64,000 bases of DNA from Pseudomonas iridis (GCF_017980685.1 NZ_JACXXO010000006.1:186001-250000); one strand, 5' to 3'. Shown: positions 34,916-44,239, counted from the first letter of the stretch. Notes: generated by a model from the sequence alone, not told the origin. Translations and numbers: made by a program.

Positions 34916-35476
34916 CTAAAACTCGTTCTGCAGGGCTTTGTAGCCGCGCACCAAATCGACATTGGTACGCGCCACGTCTTCGGAAAACTCCGAGGCGCTG
35001 ACACTCACCGGTGGGAATTGCGAGAGGTCAGTGTTGGGGCCGATGCGGGTGGTGGAGGGCACATAGAACGCGTCCGGCAAATCGCGTCCGTCGACCACCG
35101 AGTTGTGCCGCACCACGCAGCCGTCGCCAACCACGCAATTGAACAGCACGCTGTTGAAGCCAATGAACACCCGGTCGCCGACCACGCAGGGACCATGCAC
35201 GATTGAACGATGGGCGATGGAGCTGAACTCGCCGATGGTCACAGCCGCGCCGGATTTGGAATGAATCACCACACCGTCCTGGATGTTCGAATTGGCGCCG
35301 ATGGTGATCGGTTCCATCTCGCCTGAAGCATCCACTTCGTCGGCGCGAATGACGGCATAGGGGCCCACGAACACGTTTTCACCAATCACCACTTTGCCGC
35401 ATATGATCGCGGTTTTATCGACGTAGGCCGACTCGGCGATCTGTGGCAGATCGCCTGAAGGATTCTTGCGGATCAT
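34916..35476 (-). CDS. Gamma-class carbonic anhydrase-like protein
   Basis: 186 residues, a left-handed beta helix of hexapeptide repeats (IICGKVVIGENVFVGPYAVI, then further turns). The three metal His are visible in VVIHSK and SIAHRSIVHGP. Gamma enzymes can use Fe or Co in place of Zn, which suits a zinc-sparing role (PA5540 equivalent, from memory). The start overlaps the end of znuA by 4 bases and the stop is 3 bases before pyrQ, so it belongs to the same operon. Confidence 0.88.
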   Translation of the reverse strand: MIRKNPSGDLPQIAESAYVDKTAIICGKVVIGENVFVGPYAVIRADEVDASGEMEPITIGANSNIQDGVVIHSKSGAAVTIGEFSSIAHRSIVHGPCVVGDRVFIGFNSVLFNCVVGDGCVVRHNSVVDGRDLPDAFYVPSTTRIGPNTDLSQFPPVSVSASEFSEDVARTNVDLVRGYKALQNEF

Positions 35477-36348
35477 GGTTGGCTCAGTGCGTTGTAAAGG
35501 GTATTGAGGTTGTATTCGAAGAGCCCGGTAAAAGTGCTGGCCGGGCCGCTGGCGGCGAGGGCGTCCGAGTAGAGCGTGCCGCCAATGTGCGCGCCGCTCT
35601 CATCGGCAATCTGCTTGAGCAGTCGCGCATCCTTGATGTTTTCCATGAACACCGCTTTGACTTTCGCCTGGCGGATCTGGGTAATCAGCGCCGCGACTTC
35701 GGCGGCCGAGGGGTCACGCTCGGTGGACAACCCTTGTGGGGCCATGAAGTCGATGCTGTACGCCTGACCCAGGTAACCGAAGGCATCGTGGCTGGTGACG
35801 ATTTTGCGATTGCGCGGTGGCAGTGAACCGAGTTTGGCCTTGGCTTCGGCGAGCAGGGCGTAGATCTGTTTCAGGTAGGTTTGGCTGTTGCGCTCGTAGT
35901 CGGCCTTGTTCGTCGGGTCGGCGGCGATCAGCGCTTTGGTGATGTTGGCGACGTACAACTCGGCGTTGGCCAGATTGTGCCAGGCGTGCGGATCGGGAAT
36001 GGTTTCACCGTCCTCATCCAGCGAGCGCGGGATCACTCCGTGACTGGCGCTGACTACCGTGGCTTTGGTTTCGGTGCTGGTCACCAGGCGATCCAGCCAC
36101 GGTTCGAAACCCAAACCGTTTTTGATAATCAGTCTGGCTTTGAGCAGTGCTTTGGCATCGTCCGGGGTCGGCTCATAGGTGTGCGCGTCAGCGTCGGGGC
36201 CGACCATGTTGGTGATCTGAATATGCTCTCCACCGACCTGATGAACCATGTCGGCGAGGATGCTGAAGCTGGTCACCACCGGCAATTTTTCTGCCGCCGA
36301 CAATGACATCGACAGCAACAGGCTGAACAGCATAAATAGAACGCGCAT
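35473..36348 (-). CDS. znuA: Zinc ABC transporter, periplasmic binding protein (ZnuA-like, no His loop)
   Basis: 291 residues from the ATG at 36348 (GAGG upstream); the frame extends to 36507 but the signal peptide MRVLFMLFSLLLSMSLSAA sits at this start. It is a cluster A-I binding protein. Likely ligands are H56 (DAHTYEP), H121 (DPHAWHN), H187 (TSHDAFGY) and D262 (YSDAL). The His-rich loop usual in ZnuA is absent; only a short acidic stretch DEDGE lies there. Zinc is the likely substrate from context. Confidence 0.88.
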   Translation of the reverse strand: MRVLFMLFSLLLSMSLSAAEKLPVVTSFSILADMVHQVGGEHIQITNMVGPDADAHTYEPTPDDAKALLKARLIIKNGLGFEPWLDRLVTSTETKATVVSASHGVIPRSLDEDGETIPDPHAWHNLANAELYVANITKALIAADPTNKADYERNSQTYLKQIYALLAEAKAKLGSLPPRNRKIVTSHDAFGYLGQAYSIDFMAPQGLSTERDPSAAEVAALITQIRQAKVKAVFMENIKDARLLKQIADESGAHIGGTLYSDALAASGPASTFTGLFEYNLNTLYNALSQP

Positions 36349-36359
36349 CGGGAAACACC

Positions 36360-37226
36360 TCATTGGGATGTAAGCAACGGAGGGCGGCGCAGCAAACCGT
36401 GAACCGGTCCGAACACCACGGAGAGCAAATATCCGGCCCCCGCGACCAGCACGATGGCCGGCCCGCTGGGCAGCGAGAAGTAGAACGACAGCAGCAAGCC
36501 GAGCCACACCGACAGGCAGCCTAGAAGGGCGGCGATAGCAATCAGGATCGGCAGACGGCGACTCCAGAATCGCGAGCTGGCTGCGGGCAGCATCATCAGT
36601 CCAACGACCATCAGTGCGCCGATCGCCTGAAATCCGATCACCAGATTCAGCACCACCAGGGTCAGGAACACGCCATGGGCGAGAGGGCCGAGTCGGCTGA
36701 CGGTTCTCAGGAACAGTGGGTCGAGGGTGTCGAGCAGCAACGGTTTATAGATGAGTGCCATGGCGATCAGGCTGAAGGTCGATACCCACAGCATGCCGTT
36801 GAGGGTCGGACCGTCGACCGCCAATGCCGACCCGAATAGCAGGTGTAAAAGGTCGAGACGTTTGCCCGCGATGCCAAGAATCAGCACACCGGCTGCCAAC
36901 GATATTGGATAGATCGCGGCGAGGCTGGCGTCCTCTCGCAAACCCGTTTTGCGAGTGATCCAGGCGGCGAGTCCGGCCATGCTCAAACCTGCGCCGAGCC
37001 CCCCGATGGTGAGCGCAGGCAGACTCAGGCCTGCGAACCAGAAGCCCAATGCGGCACCGGGCAGGATGCCGTGGGCAACGGCGTCACCGATCAGACTCAT
37101 GCGCCGCAAGATCAAGAAAACGCCGAGGGGGGCGGTGCTGCAGGCCAGCACCAAACCACCGAACAGGGCGCGGCGCATGAAGACGAACTCGTTGAACGGT
37201 TCCCAGAGGTGCGCGATGGTGAGCAT
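36360..37226 (-). CDS. znuB: Zinc ABC transporter, permease (ZnuB-like)
   Basis: 288 residues from the ATG at 37226, which overlaps the end of znuC by ATGA; the longer frame is antisense to znuC. Eight or so membrane segments, with the ABC-3 family pieces LILRRMSLIGDAVAHGILPG and VIGFQAIGALMVVGLMMLPAA (trimmed). It moves metal through the inner membrane with znuA and znuC. A 12-base gap separates it from znuA. Confidence 0.92.
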   Translation of the reverse strand: MLTIAHLWEPFNEFVFMRRALFGGLVLACSTAPLGVFLILRRMSLIGDAVAHGILPGAALGFWFAGLSLPALTIGGLGAGLSMAGLAAWITRKTGLREDASLAAIYPISLAAGVLILGIAGKRLDLLHLLFGSALAVDGPTLNGMLWVSTFSLIAMALIYKPLLLDTLDPLFLRTVSRLGPLAHGVFLTLVVLNLVIGFQAIGALMVVGLMMLPAASSRFWSRRLPILIAIAALLGCLSVWLGLLLSFYFSLPSGPAIVLVAGAGYLLSVVFGPVHGLLRRPPLLTSQ

Positions 37227-37894
37227 CACGCCACCTGCGTATGCGGTGTTTGCCGGATGAGCTCTTTGCTCGTGCCAAATACGCAGGCACTGTTTTTGAT
37301 CAGCAGCGTTCTTGGAATGTGTTCGCGAACGGCGCAGAGGTCGTGGCACACCACGATCAGTGTTCGACCTCCGGCGTGCCAGGCGTGGATGTGTTGCCAC
37401 AGCAACTGTTGACCCAGTTCGTCGAGAGCAGCATGCGGTTCGTCGAGTAGCAAAACGGGTGCATCAGTCAGACTCAGTCGAGCGAGCAGAGCGCGTTGTA
37501 ATTCGCCGCCGGACAAGGCCATCAAGGGGCGTTGATCGAGTCCGTTCAGGTGCCAGTTTTCCAAGGCAGCGGCGAGGCGCTGTGCACGCAGTTGTGTGGA
37601 CAATCGACGTCCCCAGAATCCGGCGGCCACCAACTCTTCGAGGCTGATCGGGAACTGGCGATCCAGTTGCTGTTGTTGGGGGAGGAAGGAGACGCCGCTT
37701 TGCCGTGGAACGCTCAATGAGACCTTTCCTGCCAAAGGCCTTTGCAGTCCTGCAATGACTTTCAACAGGCTGCTCTTGCCACAACCATTGGCGCCGATGA
37801 TCGCCGTCAGGCTGCCGCTTTCGAATTCGAGGGTCAGGGGCGAGGTGAGCGGTTGGCCGGGTGCGCCCCAGCTCAAGGCCTGGCAACGGATCAT
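37226..37894 (-). CDS. znuC: Zinc ABC transporter, ATP-binding protein (ZnuC-like)
   Basis: 222 residues from the ATG at 37894, overlapping folE2 by ATGA. Walker A is GANGCGKSS, the signature is LSGGELQRALLARLSL, Walker B is VLLLDEPHAALD and the H-loop His is in VVCHDL. It energises zinc uptake through znuB. It lacks the C-terminal His extension that some ZnuC proteins carry. Confidence 0.92.
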   Translation of the reverse strand: MIRCQALSWGAPGQPLTSPLTLEFESGSLTAIIGANGCGKSSLLKVIAGLQRPLAGKVSLSVPRQSGVSFLPQQQQLDRQFPISLEELVAAGFWGRRLSTQLRAQRLAAALENWHLNGLDQRPLMALSGGELQRALLARLSLTDAPVLLLDEPHAALDELGQQLLWQHIHAWHAGGRTLIVVCHDLCAVREHIPRTLLIKNSACVFGTSKELIRQTPHTQVA

Positions 37895-38787
37895 GCCTGC
37901 TCCCGGTGCCAATGACTTTCGGCGACGGCATCGTGGGCATGCAGGCTTTCGGCGTGGGTCACTCGCAGTTTGAATGCACTCACTCCGGGAGAGCGGCGTA
38001 GCGCTAGATTCAGCCTGCGTGCGGCGTCTTCACAGAACATCAGGTTCTGCCCGTTGGCGAGGGCAAAGGCTTGTTCGTCCGCTCGTTTAACCGCGGTTTG
38101 TACGGCGGTGCCGAGGGCGGCTTCGGCATCGTTGATGATTGCGCTCAGCGGTAGTTCGTCGATGAATTCGTCGAGATGAACGTGTAGTTGCGCGATGCTA
38201 CGTTGGCTGTGTGGTGTTGCGACGATGCCTTGGGGCGTACCCAGCCACGCCAAAACCTCTGCGTGATTCAGATGTTTGTTAGCGAAGTCTTCAATGAATT
38301 GTTGCTGGATAAGCTGTCTCGCCAGCGCTGCCGAGCACGGACATGTCGAGGAGTAAGGCACTTCAATTTCTAGTTCCACGTGGAACATTCTGTTTTTCAG
38401 GCTGGCCGAAATGGTGACTGGATAGGATTTCCATCCGGACAAAGGACTGATCAGTGCGGGTCGCTTGAGCAGTAAATCTGTATGGATTTTCAAATAGGCG
38501 TTGCTGGACAAACCTTCGTGGCTATCGAGGAAATGCTGAAGAATTTGGTGAAGCAATGCTGGGCTAATGTTGCGTTGTTCAAGGGTTTCGAGTGCCAGAT
38601 ACAAGCGCGACATATGAATACCGCGCGCCTCTCCATCATCAAGACTTACACCTGCATCAGCTTTCGCACTCAGGCGTTGGCCGTCCAGCAAAACAGGCAA
38701 CGCAATGCCGCGCATGCCCACCCATTCGAGTGGCAAGGCTTGGCGAGCGGCCTGCGCGGCGATATCCGGAAGTGTCAGCGAATTCAT
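37891..38787 (-). CDS. folE2: GTP cyclohydrolase IB (FolE2), zinc-independent
   Basis: 298 residues from the ATG at 38787; a second ATG at 38799 is possible and neither has a strong ribosome site. The family hallmark is YSSTCPCSAALARQL with the catalytic Cys pair, preceded by the E in ELEIEVPY; HSQRS and the LMFCEDAARR motif are also present. It makes dihydroneopterin triphosphate for folate without needing Zn, replacing FolE under zinc limitation. It is the first gene of the operon, directly behind a strong Zur box. Confidence 0.95.
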   Translation of the reverse strand: MNSLTLPDIAAQAARQALPLEWVGMRGIALPVLLDGQRLSAKADAGVSLDDGEARGIHMSRLYLALETLEQRNISPALLHQILQHFLDSHEGLSSNAYLKIHTDLLLKRPALISPLSGWKSYPVTISASLKNRMFHVELEIEVPYSSTCPCSAALARQLIQQQFIEDFANKHLNHAEVLAWLGTPQGIVATPHSQRSIAQLHVHLDEFIDELPLSAIINDAEAALGTAVQTAVKRADEQAFALANGQNLMFCEDAARRLNLALRRSPGVSAFKLRVTHAESLHAHDAVAESHWHREQA

Positions 38788-38818
38788 GAGCGGGACCATC
38801 GTGTTGATTAAATTCGAT

Positions 38819-38831
38819 GTTACATTATAAC
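38819..38831 (-). promoter_or_regulatory. Zur box of the folE2-znu operon
   Basis: GTTACATTATAAC matches the Zur consensus GTTATANTATAAC at all but one defined position and lies about 30 bases before folE2. Zur with zinc represses from such sites, so the operon should open on zinc starvation. Confidence 0.85.
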
Positions 38832-38983
38832 AATTCGAATCACGATGTCTTTTTCATGAACAGGTTTTCATATGTGCATGCCAATCCCGCCTAGGGTTCC
38901 ACGTGAAACACTCTCAAAAATCGCCCATTCCATGCGAGACACAATCGGGGTTATATCCTCGACATGTCGATGACTTGGGCGGA

Positions 38984-39361
38984 CTAGCAACCGCTCAATC
39001 GGCTGCAGGTGAATTTCGCGCTGCTGCCACCTGAACTGGAGAAGCGATTGATGGTGGTCCATCCCACCCGACGGGTGTAGCCGACCCAGGCTTCACCGTC
39101 GGAAGCGATGCCAGTGAAGAACGTCATTTGTCCGAACCGACTGTTGGTCTGCGCCCAATACCGCTTGTCGTTCTTTTCAAAACCGCGCAGGTAAATTGTG
39201 TTGCCGACCGTGTTGACGCTGTAAGCGTTGCCATCGGCATCCACGCAGGCCAGTAGATTGGCGCTGCGCGTGCAGGAGGCGAGCGCCGGGGTTTTTCCCC
39301 AGGCGGTGGCCGTAGTTAACAGCATGACGCTCAAAACCAAGTATTTCAGCGCATTTTCCAT
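38984..39361 (-). CDS. Small exported protein, unknown family, next to a Zur box
   Basis: 125 residues from the ATG at 39361. The signal peptide (YLVLSVMLLTTATAWG) is clear. The mature part has five cysteines and repeated aromatic strands (YSVNTVGNTIYLRGF, WVGYTRRVGWTTINRF), suggesting a small beta fold. I do not recognise the family. It diverges from the COG0523 gene, and a near-perfect Zur box lies 82 bases before its start, so it may also be zinc-starvation induced. Confidence 0.7.
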   Translation of the reverse strand: MENALKYLVLSVMLLTTATAWGKTPALASCTRSANLLACVDADGNAYSVNTVGNTIYLRGFEKNDKRYWAQTNSRFGQMTFFTGIASDGEAWVGYTRRVGWTTINRFSSSGGSSAKFTCSRLSGC

Positions 39362-39442
39362 CACGTTTTCCGAGCCTGAATTTGAAGGCAGCTTTCGGTT
39401 GTTTGTAGATAAGGGTAAGAGCAGGGCTGGTCATTCTATATT

Positions 39443-39455
39443 GTTATACTATAAC
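39443..39455 (+). promoter_or_regulatory. Zur box between a small exported protein and the COG0523 operon
   Basis: GTTATACTATAAC matches the Zur consensus GTTATANTATAAC at every defined position. It sits in the divergent spacer, 82 bases from the minus-strand gene and 128 from the plus-strand GTPase. Confidence 0.88.
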
Positions 39456-39582
39456 ATAAATTTGAACTGAGCCTGAGTCGGCCGATTTCAAACGTTTACC
39501 TTCTGCGAACTCCGTATGAAGCCCAGAACGTCACGCGCTACGTAAAAGCGCAGATCGGCTGCCACCTAAAGAGGATTACCCA

Positions 39583-40788
39583 ATGTCAGCCGCACTGCCT
39601 GTGACCGTTCTTTCAGGATTTCTTGGTGCTGGAAAAAGTACACTTTTGAATTACGTACTACGTAATCGCAAGGGTCTGCGCGTGGCGGTCATCGTCAATG
39701 ATATGAGCGAGATCAACATTGATGGCAGCGAAGTCCAGCGCGATGTCAGCCTGAACCGCGCTGAAGAGAAACTCGTGGAAATGAGCAACGGCTGTATCTG
39801 TTGTACATTACGCGAAGACTTGCTTGAAGAAGTCAGCAAACTCGCGCGAGAAGGGCGGTTCGATTATTTGCTGATCGAATCCACCGGTATCTCGGAGCCA
39901 TTACCCGTCGCAGAGACTTTCACCTTCCGCGATGAGCAAGGCCAAAGCCTCGCCGACATCGCCCGTCTGGACACCATGGTGACTGTAGTCGACGGCGTGA
40001 ATTTTCTGCTCGACTACCAGGCCGCCGAAAGTCTTGCCTCTCGTGGCGAAACGCTTGGCGAAGAGGACGAGCGCTCCATCACCGACTTGCTGATCGAGCA
40101 GATCGAGTTTGCCGACGTGCTACTGATCAGCAAAATCGATTTGATCAGCCAGCACGAGCGCGAGGAATTGACCGCCATCCTCAAACGGCTCAACGCACAA
40201 GCCGAAATCATCCCTATGGTGATGGGCGAAGTACCGTTGGAGAAGATTCTCAACACCGGCCGCTTCGACTTCGAGAAAGCTGCGCAAGCACCCGGCTGGT
40301 TAAAGGAGTTGCGCGGTGAGCACGTCGCAGAAACCGAGGAGTACGGGATTGCCTCCACCGCCTACCGGGCGCGTCGACCGTTTCATCCGCAACGCTTTTT
40401 CAGCTTCATTGATCGTCCATGGCTCAACGGCAAGCTGCTGCGCTCCAAAGGGTTTTTCTGGCTGGCGAGCAAGCCCAACGATGCCGGCAGTTGGTCGCAG
40501 GCCGGTGGCTTGATGCGCCATGGTTTTGCCGGGCGCTGGTGGCGTTTCGTGCCGAAAAGCCAATGGCCGCAGGATCAGGAAAGTACCGTCGCGATCATGG
40601 AAAACTGGATACCGAGTGTCGGAGATTGCCGTCAGGAGTTGGTATTTATCGGTCAGAACATCAATTTCGTACAGCTATCTGCCGAGCTCGATGCGTGTCT
40701 GCTGACCGACGATGAAATGGCACTGGGTGCGGAAGGCTGGCGATTGCTGCCAGATCCATTCGGCCCTTGGCACGAGGAGGCCGCCTGA
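39583..40788 (+). CDS. zigA: COG0523 metallochaperone GTPase (ZigA-like)
   Basis: 401 residues. Walker A is GFLGAGKST (12-20). The metal motif C71-I-C73-C74 follows in SNGCICCTLREDLL; IESTGISEPLPV and SKIDL complete the G3E GTPase set. The C-terminal CobW_C domain spans about 265-395. Such proteins bind zinc and hand it to client enzymes under starvation (PA5535 type, from memory). It overlaps the DUF1826 gene by one base. Confidence 0.92.
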   Translation: MSAALPVTVLSGFLGAGKSTLLNYVLRNRKGLRVAVIVNDMSEINIDGSEVQRDVSLNRAEEKLVEMSNGCICCTLREDLLEEVSKLAREGRFDYLLIESTGISEPLPVAETFTFRDEQGQSLADIARLDTMVTVVDGVNFLLDYQAAESLASRGETLGEEDERSITDLLIEQIEFADVLLISKIDLISQHEREELTAILKRLNAQAEIIPMVMGEVPLEKILNTGRFDFEKAAQAPGWLKELRGEHVAETEEYGIASTAYRARRPFHPQRFFSFIDRPWLNGKLLRSKGFFWLASKPNDAGSWSQAGGLMRHGFAGRWWRFVPKSQWPQDQESTVAIMENWIPSVGDCRQELVFIGQNINFVQLSAELDACLLTDDEMALGAEGWRLLPDPFGPWHEEAA

Positions 40789-41438
40789 TGCTTGCGATGA
40801 CGCTGCTGCGAGACCGTACGCGCTCACAGCATCAGGGCCCGACCCCCAAGGCGCTGAGCCGAATTCTTAACGATGAAATAAACCTCGCCGTATGGCAGCG
40901 ACATATGCCGCTGCACATCGCCGAATTCGCAAGGTTATTACTCTCGCTAAACGAGCCGTTGGCAGAGTCGTTATGTCTGGAATTGGCCGACGAAGACGCC
41001 GAGCCTGATCTCAGCGGACTGGCCTCGGGCTTGCGCGATCTGGAAGGCTACGAAGGCTTCATCGCCGATCTGAAATGGCTGGTCAGTGCCTTCGCTTGCC
41101 TGCTCGGTGCGCGGCGTATCGGTTTGCGCCTGCGGGTGCTGGATAAAGCCATGTGCCCGCGGTTCCACGTCGATCATGTGCCGGTGCGCTTGATCACAAC
41201 TTATGCTGGCGTCGGCAGTGAGTGGCTGAAGGAGGGCGCCATGGATCGGCGCCAACTGGGCCAGGCCAACGCCGAGCCGACGGACACAACGCAGATCCAG
41301 CAACTCAAGAGCGGCGAGGTGGCGTTATTAAAAGGTGAAAAATGGCACGGCAATGAAGGTTTCGGCTTGATCCACCGCTCGCCGCAACCGGCACCGGGCG
41401 AGCGCCGCTTGATCCTGACCCTCGACTGGCTTGGCTAA
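40788..41438 (+). CDS. DUF1826 family protein
   Basis: 216 residues from the ATG at 40788, with GAGGAGG well placed in the end of zigA. FHVDHVPVRLITTYAGVGSEWL and the C-terminal WHGNEGFGLIHRSPQ carry His and Asp that could bind metal; the pattern resembles a 2OG-oxygenase-like or cupin fold, but this is only an impression. DUF1826 genes travel with ZigA-type GTPases in Zur regulons, so it may be a client. Confidence 0.82.
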   Translation: MLAMTLLRDRTRSQHQGPTPKALSRILNDEINLAVWQRHMPLHIAEFARLLLSLNEPLAESLCLELADEDAEPDLSGLASGLRDLEGYEGFIADLKWLVSAFACLLGARRIGLRLRVLDKAMCPRFHVDHVPVRLITTYAGVGSEWLKEGAMDRRQLGQANAEPTDTTQIQQLKSGEVALLKGEKWHGNEGFGLIHRSPQPAPGERRLILTLDWLG

Positions 41439-41442
41439 CGCC

Positions 41443-41799
41443 TCATGGCTTGAGCCATGTGCCCTGGCTCTGGCCCTCGCAGTAAGGCTTTAGATAAGCG
41501 GCGTCAGTGGCGACGCCGTAATAGTGGATGTCCTGGCGATAGGGCATATTGGCAACTTGTGCGTTGTTGCACACGCCGAAAGCGCCGCTGGGGCATTGAT
41601 CGACGTACTGCACGTCGACTTTCTGCCCGGCCAGCGCGGGTTGGCAAAAACCGTCGTTGAACAGTTTTGCCGGGATGTTGCGGTTCTGCTGGCAGACTTT
41701 AACGTCCAGCCGCTCGCTCTGACTGTGCACCACGCAGGCCTGAGCCAACACCTTGCTGGACACCAGCAGCAACAGCAACGACCATCCCATCCAACGCAT
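41443..41799 (-). CDS. Small secreted six-cysteine protein, unknown function
   Basis: 118 residues from the ATG at 41799 with GAGGAG upstream. A signal peptide (WSLLLLLVSSKVLAQA) precedes a mature part with six cysteines in even spacing, probably three disulfides. I do not recognise a family. The stop lies four bases from the convergent DUF1826 gene. It diverges from the second COG0523 gene by about 40 bases. Confidence 0.7.
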   Translation of the reverse strand: MRWMGWSLLLLLVSSKVLAQACVVHSQSERLDVKVCQQNRNIPAKLFNDGFCQPALAGQKVDVQYVDQCPSGAFGVCNNAQVANMPYRQDIHYYGVATDAAYLKPYCEGQSQGTWLKP

Positions 41800-41840
41800 T
41801 TTCAATCTCCTCAGAAACTTTCCTTAGAAAATCCCCGGCC

Positions 41841-42806
41841 ATGTTGCAGAACATTCCTGTCCACGTCATCGCAGGCCCACTCGGCGCCGGCAAGACCAGC
41901 CTGATCCGCCAGCTCATGGCGCAACGCCCTGAAGGCGAGCGCTGGGCGGTGCTGATCAACGAGTTCGGCCAGATCGGCCTCGACGCCGCTCTACTGACCC
42001 GCGACGGCGATGGTATCGCACTGGGGGAAGTGGCCGGGGGCTGTTTGTGTTGCGTCAATGGGGCGCCGTTTCAGATTGGTCTTGGGCGTTTATTGCGTAA
42101 GGCGAAACCAGATCGGCTGTTTATCGAGCCCTCCGGGCTGGGCCACCCTGCGCAATTGCTCAAGCAGTTGAGTGAAGCGCCATGGCTGGGTGTGCTGGCG
42201 GTTCAGCCGTGCGTTCTGGTGCTGGATGCCCAGGCACTCAATGCGGGGAAAGCGCTGCCGGCAGCGCAGCAGGATGCGCTGGCCAGCGCGGGTTTACTGG
42301 TGTTGAACAAGGCCGAAAACCTTTCTGAAACTGTCAGGCAGAAGATTGCCAGTCAGTTGCCGCCAGTCAGACTCGTCTGGGCGCAACAGGCGCAATTGCC
42401 CTTGAGCGAATTGCCGGGGCTGGCCGTGCGAGCGGTGGCGGGTGTGGATAACCTGATCGTGCCCAAAGGATTGGCGCAGATGCCGGCGGTCTGGAGCGAT
42501 CCGACACTGCCGATTTGCCTGAGCCAGGCCCAGGACGGTGGTTGGAGTAACGGTTGGCGTTGGCATCCGAGCCAGACGTTCGACTCAAAAAAGGTCGCAG
42601 CCTGGCTGCAAAGCCTTGTCTGGAAAAGGGCAAAACTGGTTATCCACAGCACCAATGGCTGGGTTTCAGCGAATGCTCTGGAGAACGCTGATCTGCACTG
42701 GCAGCCCAGTGAATGGCGGCGCGATTCGCGGATCGAGCTGATTTTCGCTCAAGTGCAGGATGTTGGCGTGTTGCAGAGCGCGTTAGCGGGTTGTCGAGTC
42801 GATTGA
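41841..42806 (+). CDS. Second COG0523 GTPase (CobW/YjiA-like)
   Basis: 321 residues. Walker A GPLGAGKTS, the metal motif C68-L-C70-C71 in AGGCLCCVNG, IEPSGLGHP and VLNKAENL. The C-terminal domain is short and lacks the His-rich stretch of cobalt-type members. It is clearly not a recent copy of zigA. No Zur box is seen in its 40-base upstream region, so its control may differ. Confidence 0.88.
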   Translation: MLQNIPVHVIAGPLGAGKTSLIRQLMAQRPEGERWAVLINEFGQIGLDAALLTRDGDGIALGEVAGGCLCCVNGAPFQIGLGRLLRKAKPDRLFIEPSGLGHPAQLLKQLSEAPWLGVLAVQPCVLVLDAQALNAGKALPAAQQDALASAGLLVLNKAENLSETVRQKIASQLPPVRLVWAQQAQLPLSELPGLAVRAVAGVDNLIVPKGLAQMPAVWSDPTLPICLSQAQDGGWSNGWRWHPSQTFDSKKVAAWLQSLVWKRAKLVIHSTNGWVSANALENADLHWQPSEWRRDSRIELIFAQVQDVGVLQSALAGCRVD

Positions 42807-42819
42807 GATCTTTTGATTT

Positions 42820-43233
42820 CTACGGCTTCCACTTGGTGTGTTCCTGCCGCCACTGACTCAGCTCGATCACTTCAGCCCGTGGCTTGTGCACCTCGACAAC
42901 CGGGGGCGTGTCGTCGAACGGTGCCGGGTAGGGCGCCAATTCGATCTGCGCACTGTGGGCGCCGAACTGGGTGATGGTGCCGTTGTGGCGGCTTTCGCCT
43001 GTCACGGTGAACTCGAAGTTGTACACCCGCGCCAGTCGCCGGCGACCGCTGGCATCCTTGATAAAACCAATCTTCTTCAACGCGACGTTGCCGTCCAGCA
43101 GCTCCACACCGACGTTGATGCAATGCTGTTTGACCCGCTCCAGCGCCCGCTCGCGCAAGCCGTGGTTGTGCCATAGCCACGCGCCAGCGGCGGCGAACAG
43201 TATCAGCACGAAGATGTTTTCGAGGGTCAGCAT
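42820..43233 (-). CDS. DUF3301 family membrane-anchored protein
   Basis: 137 residues from the ATG at 43233 (GGAG ten bases upstream). One N-terminal membrane helix (about 5-20), then LRERALERVKQHCINVGVELLDG and the RRRLARVYNFEFTVTG motif, both typical of DUF3301. The function is unknown. Convergent with the preceding GTPase. Confidence 0.82.
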   Translation of the reverse strand: MLTLENIFVLILFAAAGAWLWHNHGLRERALERVKQHCINVGVELLDGNVALKKIGFIKDASGRRRLARVYNFEFTVTGESRHNGTITQFGAHSAQIELAPYPAPFDDTPPVVEVHKPRAEVIELSQWRQEHTKWKP

Positions 43234-43350
43234 CAACAATGAACTCCAAAAGTTAGCGCCAGCTTAACTGCGTCGCCGGTCTGTCGTACAGGCTGCGTTT
43301 CGTCGCATACTGCGCGGCTTGAATTTCAATCGTTTTACGGAAAAACCCGA

Positions 43351-44223
43351 ATGAAACGTACGCCTCATCTGCTCGCCATTCAGTCCCATGTGGTGTTCGG
43401 CCACGCCGGCAATAGCGCCGCAGTATTTCCGATGCAGCGGGTCGGGGTGAATGTCTGGCCGCTCAACACGGTGCAGTTTTCCAATCACACCCAGTACGGC
43501 CAGTGGGCCGGCGAAGTGCTGGCGCCGCAACAGATTCCCGAGCTGGTTGAAGGCATTGCGGCCATTGGCGAGCTGGGCAATTGCGATGCGGTGCTGTCCG
43601 GTTATCTCGGCAGCGCAGCGCAGGGCCGGGCTATTCTTAGTGGCGTGGCGCGCATCAAATCGGTCAATCCGAAAGCGCTGTACCTGTGCGACCCGGTGAT
43701 GGGCCATCCGGAGAAAGGTTGCAGCGTGCCAACGGAGGTCAGCGATTTCCTGCTGGAAGAAGCGGCGGCTGTGGCAGACATCATGTGTCCGAACCAGTTG
43801 GAGCTGGACAGTTTTTCCGGTCGCAAGCCGCAATCGCTGTTCGATTGCCTGGCAATGGCGAGGGCCCTGTTGGCTCGCGGGCCGAAAGCCATTCTGGTCA
43901 AGCATCTGGACTACCCGGGTAAACCGGCAGAGGGTTTCGAGATGTTGTTGGTGACCGCCGAGGGCAGTTGGCACCTGCGCCGTCCGCTGCTGGCGTTTCC
44001 GCGTCAGCCGGTGGGCGTGGGCGATCTGACGTCCGGCCTGTTTCTGGCGCGCGTGCTGCTGGGCGACAGTCTGGTGGCGGCGTTCGAGTTCACGGCGGCA
44101 GCGGTGCATGAGGTGCTGCTGGAAACGCAGGCGTGCGCCAGTTACGAGTTGCAACTGGTGCGGGCGCAGGATCGTATTGCGCATCCGCGGGTGAAATTCG
44201 AGGCGACGGTAATCAGTTTGTAA
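43351..44223 (+). CDS. pdxY: Pyridoxal kinase PdxY
   Basis: 290 residues, ribokinase fold. [53 protein letters not shown] and [12 protein letters not shown] are family motifs; the GVGD loop carries the catalytic Asp. It phosphorylates pyridoxal to PLP in the salvage path. It is far from the PdxR-like regulator at 18.4 kb. Confidence 0.94.
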   Translation: MKRTPHLLAIQSHVVFGHAGNSAAVFPMQRVGVNVWPLNTVQFSNHTQYGQWAGEVLAPQQIPELVEGIAAIGELGNCDAVLSGYLGSAAQGRAILSGVARIKSVNPKALYLCDPVMGHPEKGCSVPTEVSDFLLEEAAAVADIMCPNQLELDSFSGRKPQSLFDCLAMARALLARGPKAILVKHLDYPGKPAEGFEMLLVTAEGSWHLRRPLLAFPRQPVGVGDLTSGLFLARVLLGDSLVAAFEFTAAAVHEVLLETQACASYELQLVRAQDRIAHPRVKFEATVISL

Positions 44224-44239
44224 GACTGCGTTGCCCCCA

